Source of the DNA: JBBSNV01 sp964458605
GTDB lineage: Bacteria; Pseudomonadota; Alphaproteobacteria; Reyranellales; JAQSWP01
Assembly (NCBI GenBank): GCA_964458605.1
Contig: CAYWLS010000019.1
Location: 20,904 to 84,903 of the forward strand
Direction of reading: 5' to 3'
Length of the DNA stretch: 64,000 bases
Shown: piece by piece, positions 51,766 to 61,213 of the stretch
Numbering within the stretch: position 1 is the first letter of the stretch
How the letters are laid out: each line of letters opens with the position of its first letter
Notes under the pieces: generated by a model
What the model saw: only the letters and a program-made list of their open reading frames with translations
Database searches by the model: none
Told to the model about the DNA's origin: nothing
Program-made: the position numbers and the translations under genes

Positions 51766-53622
51766 ATGTCCTCCGACATGTCTTCCGATCCGCAACGCCA
51801 GGCGCTGGCGGCTCTGGCAGCCGCACTCGACGCCGGGCCGGGTCGCGATCCGGCCCGGCTGCGGTTGGCGGCGCTGGCCAAGGCGGCGAATGGCGATCTG
51901 GCTGCGGCGGCCGCCCTGGCCCGGCAAGCCGTCGAAGCCCAGCCCGACGATGCGGCGGCGCTGCTGACCCTGGGCAGCCTGCTGCTGGATTTGCAGCGCC
52001 CGGCCGAGGCCGAACCGCCGCTGGCCCGCGCCGTCGCGCTGGCGCCCGACGATGCGGCTTCCTGGCACCATCTGGGCCGTGCGCTGCACGGCATCGACCG
52101 GCTGGATCAGGCGATCGCGGCGCAAGAGCGTGCGCTGGCGCTCGATTCCGACTATCGCGATGCCTGGCGCTGGCTGGGTTTCTCGCGCGAATGGAACGGC
52201 GATCTGGCCGGGGCGGTCGAAGCCTACGAGCAGGCGCTGGCGCTGCGCTACGAGAAGCGCACCGCGCTGCATGCCGCGCTGCTGGGGCCGCGCTACGCCA
52301 CCGACTCAGCCCAGCTCGACTGGGCGCGGCGGCGCCTGGCCCCGGCGCTGACGGCGTTGGCCGATAGCGGCTTCACCGCCGCCGAACCGCACCGCCTGGT
52401 CAGTGCCGTCACCGGCTTCTATGCCTATTGGGGTGGCGAAGACCTGCCATTGCATCGTGCCTTCGCCCAGTTCTGGCGCCGCGTTTCGCCGGGACTGGAC
52501 TGGACTGCGCCGCATGTGGCGTCGTGGCGGCCGCCGCAAGGACGCAAGCCACGCATCGCCTATGTCACGCGCTACATCTACCACCAGACGGTCGATCGCA
52601 TGTTCGGCGGCATCGCCCGCAACCTGCCGCGGCTGGGCTTCGATGTGCGCGTGCTCTCGCCCTATGCCGAACCGTCGCCCGAGCGCGACGAAATCGAACG
52701 CTGCGGCGCGCCTGTGGTCACCCTGCCGGGCGACCTGGCCGAAGCGCGCCGCCTGATCGCCGATTTCGCGCCCGACGCGGTGATCTATCCCGAGCTGGGC
52801 CTGCATCCCTTCACCTATTTCCTGGCTTTCGCCCGGCTGGCGCCGCTGCAGATCACCACCTGGGGCCACGCCGCCACCTCGGGCCTGGACTCGATCGACG
52901 TGTTCCTGGGCAATTCGCTGCTCGATCCGCCCGGCGCCGAGCGTTTCTACAGCGAAGAGCTGGTGCGGCTCGATCCGCCGCCGGTCAGCTACCGGCCGCA
53001 ATTCGCGCGTCCGGCCACGGTCGATCGTGCCGCGCTCGGTCTGCCGGACGACGCACGGCTGTATGTCTGCAGCCAGTCGCTGCTGAAGCTGCAGCCCGAT
53101 TTCGATGCGCTGCTGGCGCGCCTCCTGGCGCGCGATCCGCAGGGGCTGGCGGTGATCGTGGGGCAACTCTCGCATCAGAGTCCCGCCATCCTGCGCCGGC
53201 GCATGGCGGCGGCGATTCCGGAGTTCGAGCGCCGCGTGCGCCTGATCGAGCGGCTGCCGGATCGGCAATTCGCCGAGCTGCTGTTCACCGCCGACGCGGT
53301 GCTGGATTCGCTGCATTTCGCCGGCGGCAGTACCGCCTACGACCTGGTGTCGCTGGGCGTGCCGTTCGTCACCCTGCCGGGTCCGTCGTCCAAGGGCCGG
53401 GTGGGCACTATGCTCTATCGCAGCCTGGGCATCGAGGATCTGATCGCGCGCGATCCCGATCACTATGTCGAGCTGGCGCTGCGCCTGGCCCAGGACCGGC
53501 CATGGCGGCGGTCGTTGTCGGACCGGCTACTGGCGGCGGCGCCGCGTCTGCTCGATCACGAGCCGGGCTATGCCGTACTGGCACAGTGGCTGCACGACCG
53601 GCTGTCCAGGCCGGCGAAATAG
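51766..53622 (+). CDS. TPR / O-GlcNAc transferase-like glycosyltransferase
   Basis: A 618-residue protein. Residues 1-180 carry about four TPR units (AALLTLGSLLLDLQRPAEA, SWHHLGRALHGIDRLDQA). The rest is a GT41-like catalytic half: RIAYVTRYIYHQTVDRMFGG near 263, the LQITTWGHAATSGLDSIDVF region near 364, and AGGSTAYDLVSLGVPFVTLPG near 527. It likely glycosylates a protein or transfers sugar in the cytoplasm. ATG at 51766; ATG at 51778 is also possible. Between purU and lysS with no clear pathway link. Confidence 0.75.
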   Translation: MSSDMSSDPQRQALAALAAALDAGPGRDPARLRLAALAKAANGDLAAAAALARQAVEAQPDDAAALLTLGSLLLDLQRPAEAEPPLARAVALAPDDAASWHHLGRALHGIDRLDQAIAAQERALALDSDYRDAWRWLGFSREWNGDLAGAVEAYEQALALRYEKRTALHAALLGPRYATDSAQLDWARRRLAPALTALADSGFTAAEPHRLVSAVTGFYAYWGGEDLPLHRAFAQFWRRVSPGLDWTAPHVASWRPPQGRKPRIAYVTRYIYHQTVDRMFGGIARNLPRLGFDVRVLSPYAEPSPERDEIERCGAPVVTLPGDLAEARRLIADFAPDAVIYPELGLHPFTYFLAFARLAPLQITTWGHAATSGLDSIDVFLGNSLLDPPGAERFYSEELVRLDPPPVSYRPQFARPATVDRAALGLPDDARLYVCSQSLLKLQPDFDALLARLLARDPQGLAVIVGQLSHQSPAILRRRMAAAIPEFERRVRLIERLPDRQFAELLFTADAVLDSLHFAGGSTAYDLVSLGVPFVTLPGPSSKGRVGTMLYRSLGIEDLIARDPDHYVELALRLAQDRPWRRSLSDRLLAAAPRLLDHEPGYAVLAQWLHDRLSRPAK

Positions 53623-53709
53623 CCGCTTTGCGCAGCATGCGCGGCAGCGTTTCGTTGACCCTGCGCGCCGGCCCGCTTAGTTTGCCGCGGCGAAAGGCGG
53701 TTTTTCATC

Positions 53710-55302
53710 ATGACCAGCGAACGGGAATTGGCAGCTTCGGCAAAGGCTTGGCCCTTCGAGGAGGCGCGCAAGGTATTGGCGCGCGTGGGCGGCAAGACGC
53801 CGGGCAAAGGCTATGTCCTGTTCGAGACCGGCTACGGCCCGTCGGGTCTGCCCCATATCGGCACCTTCGGCGAGGTGGCGCGCACCACCATGGTGCGCCA
53901 GGCCTTCCAGCGCCTGAGCGACATCCCGACCCGGCTGTTCGCCTTCTCCGACGACATGGACGGCTTGCGCAAGGTGCCGGACAACGTGCCCAACCAGGAC
54001 ATGCTGAAGCAGCATCTGGGCAAGCCGCTGACCCAGGTGCCCGATCCGTTCGGCACGCATTCCAGTTTCGGCGCGCACAACAACGCGCGGCTGCGCGCCT
54101 TCCTCGATTCCTTCGGCTTCGACTACGAATTCCAGAGCGCCACCGACTGGTACATGTCCGGCCGGCTCGACAAGGCGCTGCTGGGCGTGCTCAAGCACTA
54201 CGACGCCATCATGAAGGTGATGCTGCCCACCCTGGGCGAGGAGCGCCAGGCGACCTATTCGCCGTTCCTGCCGATCTCGCCCAGGACCGGCGCGGTGCTG
54301 CAGGTGCCGATCGTCAAGACCGACGTCGCCGCCGGCACCATCGTCTACAAGGACGAGGACGGCGCCCTGGTCGAGACGCCGGTGACCGGCGGCAAGGTCA
54401 AGCTGCAATGGAAGGCCGACTGGGCCGGGCGCTGGTACGCGCTGGGTGTCGATTACGAGATGTACGGCAAGGACCTGATCTCCTCGGCCGAGCTGTCGGC
54501 CAGGATCACGCGCATCATGGGCGGCACGCCGCCGGACGGCTTCAACTACGAGCTGTTCCTGGACGACAAGGGCCAGAAGATCTCCAAGTCCAAGGGCAAC
54601 GGGCTGTCGATCGAGGAATGGCTGACCTACGCGCCGCCCGAATCGCTAGCGCTCTACATGTTCCAGCAGCCGCGCCGCGCCAAGCGGCTCTATTTCGACG
54701 TCATCCCGCGCGCGGTCGACGACTACATCACCTATATCGAGAAGTTCCCGGCCGAGGACGACGCCAAGCGGCTGGAGAATCCGGCCTGGCACATCCACAA
54801 CGGCAAGCCGCCGCAGGAAGAAGCCCCGATCACCTACGGCATGCTGCTGAACCTGGCCGGCGTCGCCAATTCGGAAGACAAGGATGTGCTGTGGGGCTTC
54901 GTTACGCGCTACGCGCCGGGCGCCTCGCCCGAGAAGTCGCCGTTCCTCGACAAGCTGGTGGGGACGGCGGCGCGCTACTATCGCGACTTCTACAAGGCGA
55001 CCAAGAAGTTCCGCCTGCCGACGCCGCAGGAGCGTCCTGCCTTCGAGGATCTGGCCCGGACCTTGCAGGCGCTGCCCGAGGATGCCACGGCCGAGTTCAT
55101 CCAGAACGAGGTCTATGAATGCGGCAAGCGGCACCGACCGCAAGCCGAGCTGCGCCAGTGGTTCCAGTCGCTCTACGAGGTGCTGCTGGGCACCCAGCAG
55201 GGCCCGCGCATGGGCGCCTTCATCAAGCTCTACGGCGTGCACAATGTGGTGAAGCTGATCGAGCGCGCGCTGGCCGGCGAGGATCTGTCGCAGGCCGCCT
55301 GA
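53710..55302 (+). CDS. lysS: Class I lysyl-tRNA synthetase
   Basis: A 530-residue archaeal-type class I enzyme. ATP motifs are PHIGTFGE (HIGH, about residue 48) and KISKSKGN (KMSKS, about 294). Class I LysRS is found in archaea, many alphaproteobacteria and spirochetes and replaces the usual class II enzyme. No class II copy is seen here. ATG at 53710. Confidence 0.95.
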   Translation: MTSERELAASAKAWPFEEARKVLARVGGKTPGKGYVLFETGYGPSGLPHIGTFGEVARTTMVRQAFQRLSDIPTRLFAFSDDMDGLRKVPDNVPNQDMLKQHLGKPLTQVPDPFGTHSSFGAHNNARLRAFLDSFGFDYEFQSATDWYMSGRLDKALLGVLKHYDAIMKVMLPTLGEERQATYSPFLPISPRTGAVLQVPIVKTDVAAGTIVYKDEDGALVETPVTGGKVKLQWKADWAGRWYALGVDYEMYGKDLISSAELSARITRIMGGTPPDGFNYELFLDDKGQKISKSKGNGLSIEEWLTYAPPESLALYMFQQPRRAKRLYFDVIPRAVDDYITYIEKFPAEDDAKRLENPAWHIHNGKPPQEEAPITYGMLLNLAGVANSEDKDVLWGFVTRYAPGASPEKSPFLDKLVGTAARYYRDFYKATKKFRLPTPQERPAFEDLARTLQALPEDATAEFIQNEVYECGKRHRPQAELRQWFQSLYEVLLGTQQGPRMGAFIKLYGVHNVVKLIERALAGEDLSQAA

Positions 55303-55406
55303 TCGTCCGCGCGACGGCGGGGAGAGGATCGTCGCCGCCTTGCGTATTGTGGCAGGGGTTGATGCGGCGCAAGGACCGTGCGGTCCCGACACAGCAGGGT
55401 GTGGCC

Positions 55407-56063
55407 ATGAATGCCATGAGCTATCGCGATCGGCGTCACGCCGGCCAGGTGCTTGCCGCCGCGCTCAGGAAGCTGCGCGGGCGCGATCCTATCGTGCTGG
55501 CTCTGCCGCGCGGCGGCGTGCCGGTCGGGTTCGAGGTCGCCCGCGCGCTATCCTGTCCGCTCGACATCGTCTCGGTGCGCAAGCTTGGCGCGCCGCATCA
55601 GCCCGAACTGGCGGTGGGCGCCGTGGTCGATACCGATCCGCCGCAAACGGTCGGCAATCCCGAGGTGATGGAGGCCCTGGCGCTGGACCAGGCCTGGCTG
55701 GACCAGGCGGCCAAGACCCAGGAGAAGGAGTTGCTGCGCCGCCGCCGGCTCTATGTCGGCGACCGGCCGCGGCCAGGGCTGGCGCAGCGCCAGGTGATCC
55801 TGGTCGACGACGGCATCGCGACCGGCGCTTCGATCCGCGCCGCGCTGAAGGGCTTGCGCCAGGCCAGGCCGGCCGAGCTGGTCCTGGCGGTGCCGGTGGC
55901 GCCGCCGGAAGTGCTGGAGGATCTGACCGCGCTTTGCGATCGCATCGTCTGTCCGCGCCGGCCGGAGAATTTCGGCGCGGTCGGCTACTACTACCAGGAC
56001 TTCGCCCAGACCCAGGACGAGGAGGTGGTGCGGCTACTGGCCGAAGCCAACAGGCCCGGCTGA
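55407..56063 (+). CDS. Phosphoribosyltransferase-family protein
   Basis: A 218-residue type I PRTase fold. VILVDDGIATGAS (about residue 130-142) is the PRPP-binding loop, and LALPRGGVPVGFEVA is near 30-45. RRRLYVGDRP links them. Members of this group are of unclear specificity. ATG 55407; GTG 55401 is two codons upstream. Separate from lysS by 104 bases. Confidence 0.85.
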   Translation: MNAMSYRDRRHAGQVLAAALRKLRGRDPIVLALPRGGVPVGFEVARALSCPLDIVSVRKLGAPHQPELAVGAVVDTDPPQTVGNPEVMEALALDQAWLDQAAKTQEKELLRRRRLYVGDRPRPGLAQRQVILVDDGIATGASIRAALKGLRQARPAELVLAVPVAPPEVLEDLTALCDRIVCPRRPENFGAVGYYYQDFAQTQDEEVVRLLAEANRPG

Positions 56064-56084
56064 ACCGGCCCCGGCTTGCGGCCG

Positions 56085-56933
56085 TCAGCCGACGCGGTGC
56101 TGGGCGGCGAAATCCCAGTAGAGCTGGCGCGCCTTGCGATACATCGGGCCGGGCTGCAGGTTGCGCTCCTCGAAGCGGATCACCGGCACCACCTTGCCGT
56201 AATTGCCGGTCGAGAACATCTCGTCGGCATCGGCCAGCTCGCGCGGATGGATGACGCGCTCCTCGACCGCGATGCCGTCGTCGCGCAGCAGGCCGATCAC
56301 GCGCCGGCGCGTCACGCCGTCCAGGAAGCAGCCATTGGCGATCGGCGTGATCACCACGCCGTCCCTGGCCATGAAGAAATTGGCGGTCAGGAACTCGGCG
56401 ATGTTGCCCATTGCGTCCAGCACCAGCCCGTTCTGGAAGCCGCGCGCCTCGATCTCGCGCAGGCCGCGCGCCGAGTTGGGATAGAGCGCGCCGCCCTTGA
56501 GGTCGGTCGGCGCCATGTCGGGCGCCGGCCGGCGCACGGTGCGGGCGATGGTGGCGGCGAAGCCGGTGGCCGCCGGCATCGGCGCGGTGTAGACGCACAG
56601 CGCGAACTGGGTGCTTTGCGGATCGGGGTTGATGAAGCCGTCCTTGGCCCAGAACATCGGCCGCACATAGAGCTCGGCCTCGGGCGGAAAGCGCCGGATC
56701 GCCTCGCGCGACAGCTCGACGATGCGCTCGGCATCGACGGTCGGTTCCAGTCCCATGCGCCGGGCCGAACGGATCACGCGCTCGGCATGACGATCGAGAT
56801 CGGGCGCCATGCGGTCGAACGAGCGGGCGCCGTCGAACACGCTCGACGCCTGCCACATCGCGTGATCGCGGGGGCCGATGACCTGGGGATTGCCTTCGAC
56901 GAATTTGCCGTCCCAGAACGTCAGAAGTTCCAT
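56085..56933 (-). CDS. ilvE: Branched-chain amino acid aminotransferase
   Basis: A 282-residue fold-type IV PLP enzyme. The PLP lysine is in TDLKGGALYPNSA (about 148), and ELYVRPMFWAKDG and NIAEFLTANFF are characteristic. It transaminates Leu, Ile and Val. Start ATG at 56933 has GGAG seven bases upstream; an ATG at 56975 is in frame. It lies 97 bases downstream of the subtilisin-like gene, same strand. Confidence 0.92.
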   Translation of the reverse strand: MELLTFWDGKFVEGNPQVIGPRDHAMWQASSVFDGARSFDRMAPDLDRHAERVIRSARRMGLEPTVDAERIVELSREAIRRFPPEAELYVRPMFWAKDGFINPDPQSTQFALCVYTAPMPAATGFAATIARTVRRPAPDMAPTDLKGGALYPNSARGLREIEARGFQNGLVLDAMGNIAEFLTANFFMARDGVVITPIANGCFLDGVTRRRVIGLLRDDGIAVEERVIHPRELADADEMFSTGNYGKVVPVIRFEERNLQPGPMYRKARQLYWDFAAQHRVG

Positions 56934-57030
56934 CTGCAACTCCGTACCAGCTCGTCTGCCAATAGCAGATGCCATCGGGCCGGGGTGAAAAATATTGTCC
57001 CGATTGCCGCGATCCCGCTCGTCGCGTCTT

Positions 57031-58314
57031 TCAGCGATTGAATGCCTCTTCGTCCAGCACGCCGTAGGCCGAGCGCAGCGGGCCGGCATCGGACAGGCGC
57101 GCGCGGGAGAGGATGGCGTTTTTCAGATCCGCGGCTTTCCAGTCGGGATGGGCGGCCGCCAGCCGCGCCGCCAGTGCCGCCACCTTGGCGGCGGCGTATT
57201 CGGCGCCGCCGACCTCCTGCTCCAGCCCGTCGAAATCGCGCACCACCAGCTTCTCGGCCATCGCCAGCAGATCGACCCGCTTGCGGCCCCAGTTCGAGCG
57301 CGCCGGCTCGCCGAAGCCGTCGGCCGCGCCTACGGTCAGCTTGTTGGGCAGGTCGAGCGCGGCCGGGTAGATGGCGCGGTCGTCGATATCCTCGCTGTCG
57401 CTGCCGGCGGTGACGATGACGAGGATGTCGGGATGGCGCAGCACCGAGTCGCGGAAATTGCGCCAGTCGCCTTTCTGGCTGGTCAGGCCCACCAGCATGA
57501 TGCGCGCGCCGTCGCCGACGGCGCGGTCGACCGCGTCGCCCAGCCGCGTGATGTCGGGGCGCGGGAAGCGCAGCGGCAGCAGCGCCACGTTGGGATTGAG
57601 GTCGAGCAGCAGGTTGGCCACCGTCGTGCCATGACGCGCGGGATAGAACGGCGAGCCGACGATGTTGACGTCGAACGGGCGGGGATCGTTGTCCCAGTAG
57701 TCGTAGCCCAGCGCATTGCCGCTCTGGTCGCGCGCCAGGTGCTGGGCGATGCGCGGCTGCAGGTAGTTGACGCCGGTATCGAGCAGCGCCACCACCACGC
57801 CCGGCGCGGGCGGCGCCGGCGGCACCGGCGGATCGAGCAGCAGAAGCTTGCCGGTGGGCTGCAGCGCCTCGTCGAGCAGTTCGACGCTCAGCATTTTCCG
57901 GTCCGGTCCGTAATTCAGTCGCCGGCCCTCGGGGCGGGTGCAGTCCTGTTCGATGCGCACCTGCATCGAGGGTCGCACCATGCCGTCCTCGCCAGGCTGC
58001 GACAGTTCGCCGACCAGCCGCTGCATGCCGTTGCGGCTGTCGACGCGCCACAGCTCCAGGCTGCGGTCCTGGGGCAGCGTCACCGTCCACTGATGGCCCT
58101 TGATGCCGAAAGCGAAGTCGAGGCGCTGGGTCTGCACCTCGCCCTGGTGCAACGGCACCGCCCTGGCGATGGAATCGGCGTCGGCATCGGGTCGGCAGGC
58201 GGCCCGCAAAGCCTGCAGCACCGGCGCATTGTCGCCGCTGGCCTGGTCCTGCGCCCAGCCAGGCGCCGACATGGGCGACAACGACAGCAGCCCCACCAGG
58301 ATCCAGCGTTTCAT
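57031..58314 (-). CDS. Secreted S8 (subtilisin)-fold protein lacking catalytic Ser and oxyanion Asn
   Basis: A 427-residue exported protein with signal peptide (MKRWILVGLLSLSP, cut after about GWA). The S8 fold is recognisable: Asp in VALLDTGVNY, His in ARHGTTVANLLL. At the serine position the usual GTSMA is GAEYA (no Ser), and the oxyanion Asn (AAGN) is TAGS. The segment from GAEYAA to AHPDW aligns without gaps to active S8 proteases. N-terminal 150 residues are unlike a propeptide I know. Probably a pseudo-protease with a binding role. Confidence 0.8.
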   Translation of the reverse strand: MKRWILVGLLSLSPMSAPGWAQDQASGDNAPVLQALRAACRPDADADSIARAVPLHQGEVQTQRLDFAFGIKGHQWTVTLPQDRSLELWRVDSRNGMQRLVGELSQPGEDGMVRPSMQVRIEQDCTRPEGRRLNYGPDRKMLSVELLDEALQPTGKLLLLDPPVPPAPPAPGVVVALLDTGVNYLQPRIAQHLARDQSGNALGYDYWDNDPRPFDVNIVGSPFYPARHGTTVANLLLDLNPNVALLPLRFPRPDITRLGDAVDRAVGDGARIMLVGLTSQKGDWRNFRDSVLRHPDILVIVTAGSDSEDIDDRAIYPAALDLPNKLTVGAADGFGEPARSNWGRKRVDLLAMAEKLVVRDFDGLEQEVGGAEYAAAKVAALAARLAAAHPDWKAADLKNAILSRARLSDAGPLRSAYGVLDEEAFNR

Positions 58315-58395
58315 CGGCCCCAGTCTAGGCTGGAGAATGGGGCGGGGCGATGGCGCTCTTTCGCCGGGCCTGACGCTGTGGCACAACCGGCGGCC

Positions 58396-59316
58396 ATGAC
58401 TGCAGTGCAACACGATGCGATCGCGCTGGTCGAGGGCGTGGCCGGGCTGGCCGCACGCTACGACGGCTATGTGCTGGATGTGTGGGGCGTGCTGCACAAC
58501 GGACAGCAGCCCTATCCCGGCGTGGTCGATTGCCTGAACCGCCTGAAGGCGATGGGCAAGCGCCTGGTGATCCTGTCCAACGCGCCGCGCCGGGTCGGCG
58601 CGGTGATCGCCCGCATCGGCGAGATCGGCATTCCGCCCGGCAGCTACGACGCGGCCTACACCTCGGGCGAGGACACCTGGCGGCATCTGCGTCGGCGCGG
58701 CGCGGCCGATGCCGATCCGTTCTATCGCACATTGGGCCCGCGCTGCTTCCATCTCGGACCCGATCGCGACGACAGCCTGCTGCAGGACGTGCCGATCGAG
58801 CCGGTGCATGACCTCGATGCCGCCGACTTTGCCCTGGTCACGGGGCCGGTCGGCCGCACCGACACGCTCGAGCACTACGAAGATCGACTGCAGGCCATGC
58901 ATGCGCGTGGCCTGAAAATGATCTGCGCCAACCCCGATCTGGTGGTGATCAATGGCGGGCGGCGCGAGCTGTGCGCGGGCAGCCTGGCCCAGCGCTACCA
59001 GGAGCTCGGCGGTACGGTGCGCTATCACGGCAAGCCCCATGCCGCGACCTACGATGCCGTGTTCGCGCTGATGCCCGGCATCGGGCGTGACCGCATCCTG
59101 GCGGTGGGCGACAGCCTGCGCACCGACATGGCCGGCGCCAGGGCCGCTGGCATCGCCGGACTGCTGATCCTGGGCGGCATCCATGCCGACGAATTCGCCA
59201 CCGATGGCCGTGGCGATGGCCGTGGCGACGGCCGGGTCGACGGCGCCGCCATCGCCCAGGCCTGCCGCCGCGAGGGCGTGGCCCCGGTCGCGGCCGCGCC
59301 GACGCTGCGCTGGTAG
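58396..59316 (+). CDS. HAD-superfamily phosphatase, TIGR01459/NagD-like
   Basis: A 306-residue HAD hydrolase with the nucleophile region YVLDVWGVLHNG (about residue 27), VILSNAPRR (motif II) and GDSLRTDMAGARAAG (motif IV). NagD-like cap in the middle. Near the C-terminus a short insertion of DGRGDGRGDGR is encoded by a 12-base repeat (about 59203-59238). Substrate unknown, likely a sugar or nucleotide phosphate. Divergent from the pseudo-subtilisin. Confidence 0.87.
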   Translation: MTAVQHDAIALVEGVAGLAARYDGYVLDVWGVLHNGQQPYPGVVDCLNRLKAMGKRLVILSNAPRRVGAVIARIGEIGIPPGSYDAAYTSGEDTWRHLRRRGAADADPFYRTLGPRCFHLGPDRDDSLLQDVPIEPVHDLDAADFALVTGPVGRTDTLEHYEDRLQAMHARGLKMICANPDLVVINGGRRELCAGSLAQRYQELGGTVRYHGKPHAATYDAVFALMPGIGRDRILAVGDSLRTDMAGARAAGIAGLLILGGIHADEFATDGRGDGRGDGRVDGAAIAQACRREGVAPVAAAPTLRW

Positions 59317-59401
59317 ACACGGCGTTTTGATCGCTGGTGAGCGGACCGCCACCCACCTAAAATCGAACAAGGATCGCGACCGGGGACTCCGCTTGACCGT
59401 T

Positions 59402-61213
59402 ATGCGCCAGCAATGGCAATGGCAATTCGACCTGCCGCCCGACCGGCTGTGGACGGTGCTGTCCGACACCGCCCGCTTCAACGAGGCGGCCAAGGGCCCC
59501 AGCTATTCGCTCGACGAGATCGCCCAGCCCGATGGCAGCGTGCGCCGTTTCGGCCACGCCCGCATCGCCGGCATGGACATGGCCTGGGAGGAACTGCCCT
59601 ACCAGTGGATCGAGCACCAGGCATTCTCCCAGCAGCGCCTGTTCAGCAAGGGCCCGTTCCGCCGCTTCGGCCCGGCCCTGCAGATCGAGCCCGACGGCCA
59701 CGGCAGCCGCGTCACCTATTCGCTGGAGGCCGAACCCGCCAATCTGATCGGCCGGCTCCTGGCCCGCCCGGTGCTGCGGCGGACCGGCCAGACCATCGAG
59801 CGCATGACCCGCGAGGCGGTCGAATTTCTCAAGGGCCGGCGCGAGACGGCGTTCGACTATACGCCGCCGCAACTGCCGGCCGGCGCGCGCCAGCGCCTGG
59901 CCAGCATGGTCAGCGAACTGGAAAGCGGTCCCTATGGCCACGGCCTGGCGCAGAGACTGGCCGACTACGTGCTGGGCGCCCAGGAGATCGACCTTGCCCG
60001 GCTGCGGCCGCTGGCCCTGGCCCGCAAGTGGCAGGCCAAGGACCGCGACGCGATCGAGCTGTGCCTGGCGGCGGTCAAGGTCGGCATGCTGGGCATGCGC
60101 TGGGAATTGCTGTGCCCCTCCTGCCGCGGCGGCAAGCTGGCCACCGCGACGCTCGATCGGATGCCGACCGGCGCCCACTGCCCGTCCTGCAACATCGACT
60201 ACCAGCGCGACTTCAACCGCAACGTGGAACTGGTGTTCTTCCCCAACGCGGCGATCCGACCCCTGGGGAGCGGCGGCTATTGCCTGAGCGGACCGATGAC
60301 CACGCCCCATGTCGTGGTGCAGCAGATCCTGGCGCCCGGCGAGACGCGCCGGCTTCAGGCGGCGCTGCCGGCCGGCGCCTATCGCGCCCGCGCCATCAGC
60401 GGCAGCGCCGCGGTCGAGATCGCCTTCGCCGGCGGCGGCTTTCCCGCCGTGGTGGCGACCGAAGACGGCATCGAGACCGGCGCATCGGCCGAGCCGGGCA
60501 CGATCGAGCTGGTCAATCGCCGCGCCGCGCCGGCGACCCTGCTGATCGAGGAGCGCCAATGGGTGGCCGACGCGCTGACCGCGCATCGCGTCTCGACCCT
60601 GCAGGCGTTCCGCGACCTGTTCGCCGGCACCGCGCTCAGGCCCGGCGACCAGGCCGGCATCGACCGCGTCACCTTGATGTTCACCGATCTCAAGGGTTCG
60701 ACCGAGCTCTACGAGCGGCTGGGCGATGCGCGCGCCTACAATCTGGTGCGCGAGCATTTCGCTTTCCTGGGCGCGATCGTGCGCGATCACGACGGCGCCA
60801 TCGTCAAGACCATCGGCGATGCGGTAATGGCCGCATTCGGCTCGTCCGCCGACGCGATGACCGCGGCGCTGGCGATTCTCGAGCGCATCGAGGCGTTCAA
60901 CGAGCAGCTTCATGGCGCGGGCGTCAAGGGCGACGCCATCGTCATCAAGCTCGGGCTGCATGTCGGCCCCTGCATCGTCGTCACCCTGAACGAACGGCTG
61001 GATTATTTCGGCTCGACCGTGAACATGGCGGCCAGGCTGCAGGGCCAGAGCCGTGGCGGCGATGTCGTGCTGTCGGCGGCCATGGCCGAAGACCCCGCGG
61101 TCGCCGCGCTGATCGCGGCAATCCCGCAGCGCCGGGAGAGCGCCGAACTGCGCGGCTTCCAGGATGCCGTGCCGCTGCTGCGCCTGGTGCCGCGCGTGGC
61201 GCCGCTCAGTTGA
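59402..61213 (+). CDS. START-like / zinc-ribbon / adenylate-guanylate cyclase fusion protein
   Basis: A 603-residue protein. Residues 1-150 are SRPBCC-like (WQWQFDLPPDRLW, a lipid/ligand-binding fold). A zinc ribbon has CPSCRGGK (238) and CPSCNIDY (259), within a DUF5939-type region. The C-terminal class III cyclase (about 420-600) has FTDLKGSTE and KTIGDAVMAAFG with the two metal Asp residues. It probably makes cAMP in response to a ligand. ATG at 59402; TTG at 59393 is possible. Its last eight bases overlap the convergent esterase gene. Confidence 0.83.
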   Translation: MRQQWQWQFDLPPDRLWTVLSDTARFNEAAKGPSYSLDEIAQPDGSVRRFGHARIAGMDMAWEELPYQWIEHQAFSQQRLFSKGPFRRFGPALQIEPDGHGSRVTYSLEAEPANLIGRLLARPVLRRTGQTIERMTREAVEFLKGRRETAFDYTPPQLPAGARQRLASMVSELESGPYGHGLAQRLADYVLGAQEIDLARLRPLALARKWQAKDRDAIELCLAAVKVGMLGMRWELLCPSCRGGKLATATLDRMPTGAHCPSCNIDYQRDFNRNVELVFFPNAAIRPLGSGGYCLSGPMTTPHVVVQQILAPGETRRLQAALPAGAYRARAISGSAAVEIAFAGGGFPAVVATEDGIETGASAEPGTIELVNRRAAPATLLIEERQWVADALTAHRVSTLQAFRDLFAGTALRPGDQAGIDRVTLMFTDLKGSTELYERLGDARAYNLVREHFAFLGAIVRDHDGAIVKTIGDAVMAAFGSSADAMTAALAILERIEAFNEQLHGAGVKGDAIVIKLGLHVGPCIVVTLNERLDYFGSTVNMAARLQGQSRGGDVVLSAAMAEDPAVAALIAAIPQRRESAELRGFQDAVPLLRLVPRVAPLS

